From CAYWYR01 sp964462685 (GTDB taxonomy: Bacteria > Bacteroidota > Ignavibacteria > Kapaibacteriales > UBA2268): a stretch of DNA of 64,000 nucleotides. The position numbers and the translations under genes were made by a program. Below the pieces are notes generated by a model. It was not told the origin of the DNA. It saw only the letters and a list, made by a program, of their open reading frames with translations, and searched no databases. Each line of letters begins with the position of its first letter. Positions within the stretch are counted from its first letter, which is position 1. The stretch lies in the NCBI GenBank assembly GCA_964462685.1, contig CAYWYR010000002.1, forward strand, positions 62,001 to 126,000. Direction: 5' to 3'. This document shows positions 1 through 8,748 of the stretch, one piece after another.

Positions 1-318
1 TACTACGATCTTTCTTTCTGTTTCGAGTTCTCCATCATTGAGGGCTATTGATTGATCCGCTATTCCTGAAATAGTAACAGTAAGCCTAGCATCGCCGTTG
101 TTTTCTGTCACTGACAATGAACCGTCTGTAATAAACTTTTCCACCAGATAGTTCTGCATCTCCTCACGGAACAGAGGATTTCCGTATCCGCTATTATCCA
201 CAACATTTAATATCTGTAATGAATTAAGATGTTCTGGAATAGAACCCCCATCAAAAGAATAACAGCCAGAGAATAGAGTTAAAAGCGCCGCGTAAATATA
301 TATTCTTAAAATCCTCAT
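1..318 (-). CDS. LptE-like outer-membrane lipoprotein, partial
   Basis: The 3' part runs off the left edge; about 106 codons are visible. The N-terminus is a lipoprotein signal with lipobox FSGC (Cys19), followed by YSFDGGSIPEHL, the hallmark opening of Bacteroidota LptE-like proteins, which plug the LptD channel and help place lipopolysaccharide in the outer leaflet. The later segment (LTVTISGI) fits the beta-strands of that fold. The ATG overlaps the TGA of the upstream MBL gene by one base (TGATG), so the two are translationally coupled. The family call rests on the N-terminal pattern only, because the rest lies outside the window. Confidence 0.72.
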   Translation of the reverse strand, partial: MRILRIYIYAALLTLFSGCYSFDGGSIPEHLNSLQILNVVDNSGYGNPLFREEMQNYLVEKFITDGSLSVTENNGDARLTVTISGIADQSIALNDGELETERKIVV

Positions 319-1007
319 CAGACTCCTATCGTAGTGCTTGGTGTTTCGCCTACAAATTGATTGTATTTCTTTTCATATCCAATAGTTGTCTCAGGCCCGT
401 GCCCAGCAAGAACGGTGTATTCATCAGGCAAAGAAAAAAGATTTTTCCTGATGGAAGATAATAATGTTTCCATATCACCCCCATGCAGGTCTGTTCTGCC
501 GATAGAGCCACGGAAAAGTGTATCACCGGCGATCACAATTTTATGCTCGTGGAAGACAAAACATATACTGCCCTCGGTATGGCCCGGTACATGTAGAAGA
601 TCTATCTTAGTTTCGCCGAATACAACACTCCCGCTCTCCGGGAGATATTTATCAGGTCTGGTTACTGGAAATGTTATCGGTATAGGGAAACCGAGATATT
701 TATTAGGCTCTAGAAGCCTGTATTCATCTAATTTGTTAACTGAAATCTCACAGTTGTACTTGTTTTTCAGCTCTAAGGCATCGCCAAAGTGATCCCAGTG
801 AGAATGGGTCAGGTATATGTGGCTCAGATCGGATTTTTCTTCTTTCAAAACAGAGTTGATAAATGGAGCTGACTGTGGTGGGGCATCAAAAAGAATCGAC
901 TCATTACTCTCTGTATCTATAAAAATGTATGTATTGGTGGCTACAGGGCCGGTTTCGGCATACATTATCCTATATCTTCCTAAATCTATTCTCTTTGCCT
1001 GCATCAA
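318..1007 (-). CDS. MBL-fold hydrolase, glyoxalase II-like
   Basis: A 229-residue metallo-beta-lactamase-fold protein. The metal ligands are all visible: THSHWDH (67-73), PGHTEGS (His143), GDTLF (Asp162) and AGHGPET (His203). The GDTLFRGSIGRTD stretch and the length match short glyoxalase II/YcbL-like thioesterases, which hydrolyse S-acyl-glutathione or other small thioesters in the cytoplasm. The substrate cannot be read from sequence. It lies directly upstream of, and overlaps by one base, the LptE-like lipoprotein gene. It starts MMQ, so the true start could be either Met. Confidence 0.85.
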   Translation of the reverse strand: MMQAKRIDLGRYRIMYAETGPVATNTYIFIDTESNESILFDAPPQSAPFINSVLKEEKSDLSHIYLTHSHWDHFGDALELKNKYNCEISVNKLDEYRLLEPNKYLGFPIPITFPVTRPDKYLPESGSVVFGETKIDLLHVPGHTEGSICFVFHEHKIVIAGDTLFRGSIGRTDLHGGDMETLLSSIRKNLFSLPDEYTVLAGHGPETTIGYEKKYNQFVGETPSTTIGV

Positions 1008-1147
1008 TGATTCCGCTCGATTATGTTTAAGTTCCAGTACAAAAATACGTATTGTTAATTACTGTTGGTATGTAATCTATTATTTGCATCTACGTTTTAT
1101 TAAATGTATAATCATAACAGCCTATAAAAACAAGTATCAATACCGAT

Positions 1148-3139
1148 ATGAAAGCTCTGTTTTTCTTTATATTTACGATATGTTACTCTTTAAATTTGTC
1201 ATCAACCCCTCTGCACCCACACGATCACTGGCCTGATAAGAAAATAAGAGATACTGAGAAGCAAAATTTTGATCCTACGCTAAAGCCCTTTTATCACGGG
1301 GTGGCCAGCGGAGATCCCACTCAGAACTCTGTGATTTTATGGACGAGGGTTACGCCTGAAAACGCTGGCGAAGTAAATGTAACCTGGCATATATACAATG
1401 ACATCCTGCTTACCGATAAGATAAACTGGGGCACTTCCAGCACTGACGAAACAAAAGATTATACGGTTAAAATAAATGCTGAGGGTTTAGAACCAAATTC
1501 TACCTATTATTATGCATTTGAATATAACGGTGATTGGTCCTTGACGGGTAGAACCAGAACGCTTCCAGAGAATGCCGAAGAAATCAAATTAGCGGTAATA
1601 TCCTGTGTGAACTATCAATGGGGATATTTTAACGCCCTTGAAAGAATATCTGAAAGAAATGATCTGAACGCTGTAATCCACATGGGTGATTATTTTTATG
1701 AATATCCACCCGGGGATTTTTCTCACCCCGATATGCTAGATGAAAGACAACACGAACCTGTTAGCGAGACTTACAAATTAGCCGATTACAGAATCAGATT
1801 CTCTCAATACAGGCTGGATCCGATGCTTAGGAAACTGCACCAACAGCACCCGATGATAGCGGTATGGGATGACCATGAGTCCACCAATAACTCTTGGAGT
1901 ACAGGAGCTTCAAACCATTCACCGAGTGAAGGTTCTTGGAGTGAAAGAAAGGATAATTCTGCCAAAGCTTACGACGAATGGATGCCTATAGCAAACAATA
2001 GGAGAAATACAGAGATTTACCGATCGTTTGATTTTGGCGGGCTGGTTGATCTTTATATGCTTGAAACACGCTTATCAGCGAGAGATGAGCCTGTAGGAAA
2101 TAATCAACAAGGAGGCGGAGAAGCCATAGACACCCTCGACTGGCAGAGAGAAGACAGAACAATGCTAGGCGAGAGCCAGAAAGATTGGCTTATTAACGGG
2201 CTGACAGGTTCAGATGCTAAATGGAAGATAATCGGGTCTAGCATTATGATGACCCACTTGCCGGTAAATTTTTTGCTCAATTATGATGCTTGGGACGGTT
2301 TCCCAGCCGAACGACAAGATATCTTCGATGCGATAAGAGCCAACAATATCGAGAATGTAGGAGTTTTTTCAGGTGATGTTCATATGTCATTCGCAGCTAA
2401 TCTTATGGATGATAACAGCGACAGGATAGAGGCTTATGACTCTATGGGAGGCATTGGTTCTATAGGATTTGAATTTACAACGCCATCTGTAACCTCATCA
2501 AACCTGAACGAGTTGCCAGAAATAACTTTGCCTTTTTTTGGAACAATTAATCCTTTAGGGGACAGATTAGAGGAAAGATCAGAGCTGGCAGTACTTATTG
2601 AAGGTATAGTCAGAAGTTCGGTACCTTGGGTAAATCACTATAATTCTGATCAGCACGGATATTATTTATTCTATGCCAATGATGACTTTGTTCAAGGCGA
2701 CTGGATGTATGTGGGATCAGTATTGGAGCAGGACAGCCGAGAAAGCTTAGGCAGGTCTTTACGTGTCAATAGTGGGAACAATACACTTATAACTGTCAAT
2801 CAATCTATCCCAACATTAGCCGAGACCGTTCCAGCACCCGAGACAATTAAAGTAAACGTTGAGAAAGAGGAAGATGAATCAGCTATAGTGATAGGTACTT
2901 ACCCAAACCCAGCCAAGGGTAAGACTTATTTAAATCTCGCTTTGAACGGAAATACGAATGTATCGGTAGAAATCAACGATTTAGCCGGAAGGAAGCTGAA
3001 TGCAATAGATTACGGACAAAGAGCCGCGGGGAATATATCATTACCTTTTGATATCGAGGGTTATCCGAATGGTAATTATATACTTAAAATAATCATTGGC
3101 GATAAGGTCTATTCCCGCAGGATCTCAATCCAGAATTAA
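1148..3139 (+). CDS. Secreted PhoD-family phosphatase with T9SS tail
   Basis: A 663-residue exported phosphatase or phosphodiesterase. After a signal peptide (about 1-19) comes the PhoD N-terminal fibronectin-like domain with GVASGDPTQNSVILWTRV. The metallophosphatase domain follows, with SCVNYQWGYFNAL, HMGDYFYEY, AVWDDHES and GVFSGDVHMSF supplying the usual Asp/His ligands. The last 80 residues (TYPNPAKGKTYLNL..., ending KVYSRRISIQN) form a type A T9SS sorting domain, so the enzyme is probably exported through the outer membrane and anchored or released. PhoD enzymes free phosphate from phosphodiesters and teichoic-acid-like polymers. No Pho-box-like repeat is seen just upstream, unlike the PhoX-like gene at 14.8 kb. 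Confidence 0.9.
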   Translation: MKALFFFIFTICYSLNLSSTPLHPHDHWPDKKIRDTEKQNFDPTLKPFYHGVASGDPTQNSVILWTRVTPENAGEVNVTWHIYNDILLTDKINWGTSSTDETKDYTVKINAEGLEPNSTYYYAFEYNGDWSLTGRTRTLPENAEEIKLAVISCVNYQWGYFNALERISERNDLNAVIHMGDYFYEYPPGDFSHPDMLDERQHEPVSETYKLADYRIRFSQYRLDPMLRKLHQQHPMIAVWDDHESTNNSWSTGASNHSPSEGSWSERKDNSAKAYDEWMPIANNRRNTEIYRSFDFGGLVDLYMLETRLSARDEPVGNNQQGGGEAIDTLDWQREDRTMLGESQKDWLINGLTGSDAKWKIIGSSIMMTHLPVNFLLNYDAWDGFPAERQDIFDAIRANNIENVGVFSGDVHMSFAANLMDDNSDRIEAYDSMGGIGSIGFEFTTPSVTSSNLNELPEITLPFFGTINPLGDRLEERSELAVLIEGIVRSSVPWVNHYNSDQHGYYLFYANDDFVQGDWMYVGSVLEQDSRESLGRSLRVNSGNNTLITVNQSIPTLAETVPAPETIKVNVEKEEDESAIVIGTYPNPAKGKTYLNLALNGNTNVSVEINDLAGRKLNAIDYGQRAAGNISLPFDIEGYPNGNYILKIIIGDKVYSRRISIQN

Positions 3140-3156
3140 ATTTAAATAGCCTAAAA

Positions 3157-3921
3157 TTGTCAAAAGAAAGTCCCGATAGTATTTGGAGTATAATTACTGA
3201 GTTAGCGGATTCTGATATAGCCATCCTGCATCTGAAGAATAGTGATGACCAAACGAACCCATACCTAAACGACTCTCTGGAATATCTTATATCAAAAAGC
3301 AACCAGATTGCAGGGCAGGAAACTGATATACCGTTTATAAAGCCTGACGTTGGGTATTATAGCTTTATATACAAACCTCAGATCAAGAATCTGACAAGCA
3401 GCGACCCAAACGAGCTTGCATTAAGTGAGCTGCTCAGGCATAAAGGGGCAAGCAGTAAAACAAAACCCGTACACGGTTATCATCTTTTCTTAGGTGGAAC
3501 GCATGCAACCTATTCTCAGGAAAAATCTCTGATGGAAGGTGACGCTGCAGAAGCTATCAAATTCTTCTCTAAAAGAGTAATCGGGAAAAAGGAGGATAAA
3601 AGAAAGCTGACGGCTAAACCCCTAGCCGCACATTTCTTTAACTATGTATTGGAATATTTTGTTCGGGAAAAAGATGATGCTGTTGAAAAAATGAGAAGAA
3701 ACATCGCAAGCAGAGATAAGATTGCTTTAGGTACAGCTATGGCTTTCTTCGGTTTGGATGGGGATGCCGGCAAAGAAGATCTGGCAAAAGCCAGAAAGCA
3801 GTTATTGGCAAAATCCCACCCGGACCTTGCGGCCAATGATGAGGTAATGCGCAAAGAAAAAGAGATGCTGGCGATGAAAATAAACCAGACCTATGACTTT
3901 ATCAATGCAAGGATAAAGTGA
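3157..3921 (+). CDS. J-domain protein with unknown N-terminal region
   Basis: A 254-residue cytoplasmic protein with no signal or membrane segment. The last 65 residues form a J-domain: a helix with KARKQLLAKS, then the diagnostic HPD (221-223), then a long helix ending MKINQTYDFINARIK. The first 180 residues are unlike anything I recognise. J-domains stimulate the ATPase of DnaK-type chaperones, so the N-terminal part may choose the client. No ATG is available; translation most likely starts at TTG 3157, 17 bases after the PhoD stop, which suggests co-transcription. A C-terminal J-domain is an uncommon arrangement. Confidence 0.7.
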   Translation: MSKESPDSIWSIITELADSDIAILHLKNSDDQTNPYLNDSLEYLISKSNQIAGQETDIPFIKPDVGYYSFIYKPQIKNLTSSDPNELALSELLRHKGASSKTKPVHGYHLFLGGTHATYSQEKSLMEGDAAEAIKFFSKRVIGKKEDKRKLTAKPLAAHFFNYVLEYFVREKDDAVEKMRRNIASRDKIALGTAMAFFGLDGDAGKEDLAKARKQLLAKSHPDLAANDEVMRKEKEMLAMKINQTYDFINARIK

Positions 3922-3970
3922 TAATTATGAAAGCCAAAGCCACCGGATTGTTTGCTTTGCCCTTACCTAC

Positions 3971-6900
3971 TTACCAATCGCCACCGAGAGATATTAGCCA
4001 AACTGGCTGAGACCAGTTTTGGAATTCTCTCCTCCAAGCTACATCTAATCTAAGCGGCAAGCCAAGGGCAATGGTTCTGATACCCAGGCCTGAACTCATT
4101 AGGAAGTCATCGCTTTCAACCCTACCGGTTAAGGAATATCTGTTAGGGGAGAAATTGTCATCCCATGCGGCACCCGCATCAGTAAAAATATTCAATTGTA
4201 CGGCTTGCAGGAAGAGAGGAATACCACCTGCAGCTAAAGCATAGAACAGAGGAGTTCTAATCTCTGCATTGATCATAGCTAGTTTTGATCCGCTTGCTTC
4301 AGCGATATCCCAACCTCTCATCGGGAATTCAAAGTTCATAAAAGCAAAATCCTCTGGCTGCTCAAACGGTAGGATACCCTGATCGAAGGTTCTGTTTATC
4401 CAGTTACTGGCTCCACCCATAAAGTAAGTAAGCCTGTTTTCACCACCGGAGAACGCGCCCCTACCGCGCACCGCTAAAGTAAGGAAATCAGTAAGGTCAA
4501 AATACTGTCTTATATCGGCTTGAAGATCAAAAAAGCCGAGTCCGTCATCATGAAGTTTGGGCGATCCTGAGAGTTGGAGACGCATTCTCGTTCCGCGTGA
4601 AGGCCCGTACCAACCTCCGAGGGTATTATCTAAAACGTAGGCTACTTGCGGTACGACCGCAAACCTCTGTAAGTCTCGCCGTGGCTCAACGGGATCCAGA
4701 GGGCCACCAACCCCGAAACTCTGGCTAAAAGTCCTCGCCAGATACATAAACCTACTTCCGAACTCTAATCTGTTGAAAAGATCAAAAGCGTAATGAGACT
4801 GAACATCAAAACCCGCATTATTGAACCTATAAATAGAGCGAGTAAGTTGAGAGCTTGTGGGAGAAACATCCACATCATTTAAGAAATTCAGCGCACCGGT
4901 ATAGAAACCGGAAATATGATAATCCAGTACATTTTCGAGATAGCTATACCTTGCGAAGATATTTGAGTTATTCAGATCCATGAACAGATTCGCCGTAACG
5001 AATAACTGGTGGTTACCCAGCTCATCTGACCATAGGCCTTGCCCTGTACCCTGAAAACCGAAGAAGTTATTGTATCCGGGATTACCAAGGATAAGATCTG
5101 TGGACCATTTAGTCTCATACTCTTTAGGTGTAAAATCCGTATCGATGTCCGAAACGTCATAATCTGGTTTTACGATAGCATCGTCGTTTCTCGGTACGAA
5201 CTTTTGGTTATCGAAACTGATATCGTAATCGCCATAGCTCATAATGCCGAGGCTGTCTCTGTCCTCTGGAATGCTGTTGTCATTTACCGTATTCAAATCC
5301 ACCCCGCCAAAGGCGATCGTAGGATCGACTTCTTTTCTAAACCGAGTTAGCGGGATAGGTATATCATCTATTCTCCTTGTAAAAGGGAATCTGATCATGA
5401 AAATATCATAGCCACCATCGATTTGGCAAGAGTATAGGAGCTTGCTATCATCAATCGCAAGAGAAATCTGCTGAATACCTGTAAGTGAGTTAGTTATCGG
5501 GTATATATCCCCTGAATTCAGTTCATGGACATAGAGATTCCCTATTCCGTTTTTGTCACTTACATATAGAAGTTTTTCTCCATCTTCTGATACAGCGATT
5601 GACGTTTTTTTGTACCAAGGATCAAATGTTATTCTAGTTAGCTGGGCATCGGCTACATTAACATTATAGATATCGCTGGCGTCGTCGTTAACGTTCCAAA
5701 AATCCTTGATCTCCTTGCCGGTAGATGTATCATCCATCCTATCGGAAATGAAATAAATGCTTTTGGAGTCCGATGACCAAGTCGGGTAGAGATCGGAGTA
5801 AGTGTCTTTTGTAAGGTTAGTAAGTTCTTTATTCTCAATATCATAAACATAGATATCTCCTTGCTCATCCTGGCTTGCTACGAATGCGAGCTTAGTCCCA
5901 TCTGGCGACCAGTCCACAGAGGAGATATGCCTCAGATCGAAATCGAGTTTGATATAATCTGTAGTTTTCGGATCAACAAGAAATATGGCATCTACTTTAC
6001 CCGATTTAGCCGATACGGATATACGGCTACCGTCTTGATTCCAAGATATACCAGGCGCAAGCATATTAAGATCTTCGAAATCCTGTTGCCTGAAGCTAGA
6101 AACAAGACTTTTTCTTTCGCTCATATCGTCTATCGGCATTACTGAAACACCTAGTAGCCCGTCAGTTTCCGAAATGAAAGCCATGTAATCACCGTCTGGG
6201 GAGATAGCAGGAGCGGTATTATAGAAGTTATCCATCTTCTGGCGGTTGGTAACAACTTCTGAAAAGTCTTTGACGCTTTCGTATTTATCTATATCCGGGA
6301 AGAAATATTTCTTGATATCGGTTTCGAACTGTTCTGAAAAATCATCCATAGACATTTTGAAACTCGCTCTGAATGCTCTTTCTATATTCTTCTGGACTCT
6401 TAGTTTATTGATGAATTCCCCTACCTTTTCCCTTCCGTATTTTTCAGATATATACCAATAGAAGGTCTGGCCGACGCGGTACTGGATATAACCGTTGAGC
6501 CTCATAAGCGGAGGTAGTTTCTCATTCAGAACGACATCTCGCATAAACATATCTGTTTCTGTATCCATACCGTGGTTGGATAGGTATTCACAGAGCCCTT
6601 CATTAAGCCATGTGGGCATAAAGAAGCCGTTGGTTGAAATGGAAGTCTGCAATGTGCCGCCATGGAACATATCGTTCAGCACGCCGTGTACCAGCTCGTG
6701 AAAAATCACGTGTTGGTATTGTGAGTAATCACCTTGAAAGGGTATTACTATCCTGTTTTTGAATAGTGTGGTAACACCGCCGGTGTTCTCCGATAGAAAC
6801 TGACCGATAATATTGTTCTGCTGGAACTGGTTGTGTGAGCTATAGACTACAAAGGTTATTCGTTTTTTAATACTGTAGTTGAGTTCGAATTCGATTTCCT

Positions 6901-7120
6901 TTAGAGCTTTTTCGGCTTCTACGCCGCAATAGGTGGCAAGATCATACCCGCCTTGGTGGTAATACACATCGAAATGCTCGGTCTGGATGTATTTGTAATC
7001 GAACTCTTCATACTGCACCCTGTTTTTCCCGAACTGTGCGTTTAGGTCGTAGCTTGAGATCAGCCCGATAAAGAGGATTGAAAAGAAGGATATAAATTTT
7101 AAAACGTAGCTGCTCATCAT
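3971..7120 (-). CDS. Gluzincin peptidase-beta-propeller-outer membrane barrel fusion
   Basis: A 1049-residue exported protein with three parts. Residues 1-28 are a signal peptide. Residues 40-270 are a peptidase-MA-like domain with HELVH (141-145) and WLNEG (Glu174), the zinc ligands of gluzincins. Residues 280-620 carry repeated WD40/PD40 TolB-like blades (SPDGDYMAFISE, SWNQDGSRISV, SPDGTKLAFVAS, SSDSKSIYFISD, SEDGEKLLYVSD). Residues 680-1049 resemble a BamA/TamA-type 16-stranded barrel (GPSRGTRMRLQLSGSP, RGRGAFSGG) and end in a strand with terminal Trp. It probably sits in the outer membrane with the propeller and peptidase periplasmic. Its substrate is unknown, and it has no obvious operon partner. 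Confidence 0.8.
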   Translation of the reverse strand: MMSSYVLKFISFFSILFIGLISSYDLNAQFGKNRVQYEEFDYKYIQTEHFDVYYHQGGYDLATYCGVEAEKALKEIEFELNYSIKKRITFVVYSSHNQFQQNNIIGQFLSENTGGVTTLFKNRIVIPFQGDYSQYQHVIFHELVHGVLNDMFHGGTLQTSISTNGFFMPTWLNEGLCEYLSNHGMDTETDMFMRDVVLNEKLPPLMRLNGYIQYRVGQTFYWYISEKYGREKVGEFINKLRVQKNIERAFRASFKMSMDDFSEQFETDIKKYFFPDIDKYESVKDFSEVVTNRQKMDNFYNTAPAISPDGDYMAFISETDGLLGVSVMPIDDMSERKSLVSSFRQQDFEDLNMLAPGISWNQDGSRISVSAKSGKVDAIFLVDPKTTDYIKLDFDLRHISSVDWSPDGTKLAFVASQDEQGDIYVYDIENKELTNLTKDTYSDLYPTWSSDSKSIYFISDRMDDTSTGKEIKDFWNVNDDASDIYNVNVADAQLTRITFDPWYKKTSIAVSEDGEKLLYVSDKNGIGNLYVHELNSGDIYPITNSLTGIQQISLAIDDSKLLYSCQIDGGYDIFMIRFPFTRRIDDIPIPLTRFRKEVDPTIAFGGVDLNTVNDNSIPEDRDSLGIMSYGDYDISFDNQKFVPRNDDAIVKPDYDVSDIDTDFTPKEYETKWSTDLILGNPGYNNFFGFQGTGQGLWSDELGNHQLFVTANLFMDLNNSNIFARYSYLENVLDYHISGFYTGALNFLNDVDVSPTSSQLTRSIYRFNNAGFDVQSHYAFDLFNRLEFGSRFMYLARTFSQSFGVGGPLDPVEPRRDLQRFAVVPQVAYVLDNTLGGWYGPSRGTRMRLQLSGSPKLHDDGLGFFDLQADIRQYFDLTDFLTLAVRGRGAFSGGENRLTYFMGGASNWINRTFDQGILPFEQPEDFAFMNFEFPMRGWDIAEASGSKLAMINAEIRTPLFYALAAGGIPLFLQAVQLNIFTDAGAAWDDNFSPNRYSLTGRVESDDFLMSSGLGIRTIALGLPLRLDVAWRREFQNWSQPVWLISLGGDW

Positions 7121-7250
7121 CTTTTAATATGGTATTTATTATGTCTATCATTATAGATTACGATACAAGTGTACCTTTATGTTATAAAATAGATGCATAA
7201 AGTGAATAGAAACAATTTAGATATACAAGCGTTATTGATTTTACGGCAGA

Positions 7251-7280
7251 TTGAACCTTCCGTAAAGTAGTGTCTATAAA
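7251..7280 (+). promoter_or_regulatory. Sigma70-like promoter of tmRNA
   Basis: TTGAAC (7251-7256) and TATAAA (7275-7280) are separated by 18 bases, and the mature tmRNA 5' end lies 8 bases downstream. Both boxes are near-consensus housekeeping-type elements, unlike the TAnnTTTG boxes of ligA and the phoX-like gene. Confidence 0.65.
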
Positions 7281-7287
7281 CAAAACC

Positions 7288-7658
7288 GGGGGCGTACCGG
7301 CTTCGACGGGTTGAATGACGCTAGCTGGTCGCACGTGGTGCTCTGTCTCGGTGCTGCACCTAAATACAACCGATTCACTTGCAATAAATGCAGAAGACAA
7401 CTACGCACTAGCTGCCTAAACATTACGCAGCTACATCTTACGAGTAACGTGCCCATCAGGGACTTGTAAGATGACGCCAAAGATGGGATAGCCTTCGGTT
7501 ATGCTTACCGAACCGAAAGCGAAACTTCAAGGAAAGCATGGCATTGGGCGCCTGTGGCAAGGCATACCCCGATTGCCGAGAAACAATATTGCCACTAAAC
7601 GTGTAGAAGCCGCAGTGGAAGCTTCTCGGACGCGGGTTCGACTCCCGCCGCCTCCACA
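7288..7658 (+). ncRNA. ssrA: Transfer-messenger RNA (tmRNA)
   Basis: The acceptor stem pairs GGGGGCG (7288-7294) with CGCCTCC (7649-7655). The 5' part has the usual tmRNA opening (CGTACCGGCTTCGACGGG) and the 3' part a T-arm GCGGG-TTCGACT-CCCGC (7632-7648). The tag reading frame ends GCA GAA GAC AAC TAC GCA CTA GCT GCC TAA (7390-7419), giving ...AEDNYALAA; the resume codon is probably GCA at 7381, for a tag AINAEDNYALAA. The YALAA ending is what ClpXP-type proteases recognise. The 3' CCA is not fully encoded (A-CA-T follows the stem). It releases stalled ribosomes together with SmpB, whose gene is not in this window. Confidence 0.97.
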
Positions 7659-7685
7659 TAACCTACGTAACTTGATTACGGTAAT

Positions 7686-7719
7686 AGCCTGCTCTTAGAT
7701 AGAGCGGGCTTTTTTTTTT
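7686..7719 (+). terminator. Rho-independent terminator of tmRNA
   Basis: A 10-bp stem (AGCCTGCTCT with AGAGCGGGCT, one G-U pair), loop TAGAT, then nine T residues. It lies about 30 bases after the tmRNA 3' end. Confidence 0.93.
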
Positions 7720-7739
7720 AGGGAGTTTGAGCCGGCAGG

Positions 7740-7990
7740 ATAGTGAAATCTGCGTCGTACACCCTATAATAAGTCGAGTGCTTCCCCTCTCCCGTTATCG
7801 AACCCTCTTGATCAGATAGGCCGGTTATGGCGGTTGCGTCCTCGGTCAGGCGGTTCTCCATCTCCATACCCTGGAAGCCGTAGCGGTGAAGGTGAACTTG
7901 TCGCGATGTCTATTACCATGACATCGACCCCAGCTATAATCCTCTATCAAAAGGCCGAAGGGGTAGTAGTTGGATAGGCTGATGAGCGGC
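7740..7990 (-). pseudogene. RHS core remnant at end of toxin island
   Basis: Read on the minus strand, this stretch is a decayed copy of the RHS core end found intact at 11317-11525. The shared parts encode NYYPFGLLIEDYSW, then GFQ.ME.ENRLTEDATAVTGLSDQEGSI, then Y..YDAD. The DNA identity is high on both sides of a replaced segment of about 45 bases (7894-7930), which contains a 7-bp hairpin and breaks the frame. The copy stops abruptly after the YDAD codons. It is higher in GC than its surroundings and has no start codon, so it is a recombination scar rather than a gene. Confidence 0.85.
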
Positions 7991-8037
7991 CTCATTATCA
8001 GAGACCACAAAGCTGGACAGGCTTACGCCAATAAATG

Positions 8038-8064
8038 AAAAAGCCCTGCATCTCTGCAAGGCTT
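8038..8064 (-). terminator. Terminator after the last immunity gene
   Basis: Read on the minus strand, AAGCC-TTGCA/TGCAG-GGCTT forms a stem with one mismatch and a TCTC-type loop, followed by TTTTTC. It closes the minus-strand immunity/tip series. Confidence 0.6.
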
Positions 8065-8170
8065 CTATTATCGTATTTAAATATTAATCTTTCTTGTTAC
8101 TTAGTTTTTCGTAAACGATACGTTGTTCAGAATTTTCAATATGAGATTTTACAGCAACAAAATTATTTTC

Positions 8171-8548
8171 TTATAACTTCATTTTTTTATCAACAATAGC
8201 TAAGTCATGCATCTCAACAAAACTGATTATAGCTTTAAGAATACCTTCATATTCACTTGTATAGTCTACCCTGAATGAAACCGAAATAACAATATCATTT
8301 TCATTTTTATACACTTCAAAGCGATTTGATTCCTGATTTCCAAAAAGAATTATATCGGTACTCCAAGATGTCTTTTTGGGCAAGATTTGACCAATTTCAT
8401 CAAAAAAATCAGTTTTAATTGGCTCTATAAGCCAACAGGATTCGTCATCTAAAAAACCATCTTCGTCTAAATAGTCTTTCAAACTAACGTCTCCTCTTGC
8501 AAAGGTACTTTTGGGTATTACTGTAAAATTATATTGCCAAATAGCCAT
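8171..8548 (-). CDS. Probable immunity protein of an RHS tip (cassette 3)
   Basis: A 125-residue acidic protein beginning MAIWQYNFTVIPK, an opening I associate with small immunity proteins that follow RHS or CDI toxin tips; I cannot assign a numbered Imm family. No signal or membrane segment is visible. It starts three bases after the stop of the toxin-tip fragment at 8552-8745, the usual tip-then-immunity order, so it probably neutralised that toxin. The frame after its TAA stays open for 28 more protein-like codons (8084-8170), so the C-terminus may have been shortened by a nonsense mutation. The function is inferred mainly from context. Confidence 0.65.
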   Translation of the reverse strand: MAIWQYNFTVIPKSTFARGDVSLKDYLDEDGFLDDESCWLIEPIKTDFFDEIGQILPKKTSWSTDIILFGNQESNRFEVYKNENDIVISVSFRVDYTSEYEGILKAIISFVEMHDLAIVDKKMKL

Positions 8549-8551
8549 AAC

Positions 8552-8745
8552 CTACTTCATATATTTCCAGTACCCAGGATGTTTACCTGGTTGAAGTATT
8601 AAATCAGCTGGGGCCTTATACCCTGCATACGGCAGCTGAACTTGTTTAACAGGAACATTTCCTGTAAACCTTCCAAGATTGGTTATGAAATTATTAATCG
8701 TAAATGACCTGAAAGCTGTAGTGCTTGTCTTAGCGGTAACTCCTT
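8552..8745 (-). pseudogene. Orphan toxin-tip fragment (cassette 3)
   Basis: An open minus-strand frame without a start codon. It encodes about 64 residues ending TGNVPVKQVQLPYAGYK, then APADLILQPGKHPGYWKYMK, and stops at TAG 8552-8554. The Pro/Gly-rich, basic ending resembles the extreme C-terminus of a polymorphic toxin rather than an independent protein. Its 5' side runs without a break into the end of the cassette-2 immunity gene, in another frame, so the rest of the tip has been deleted. Directly downstream, at three bases, lies its likely immunity gene. Confidence 0.65.
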
Positions 8746-8748
8746 CTA

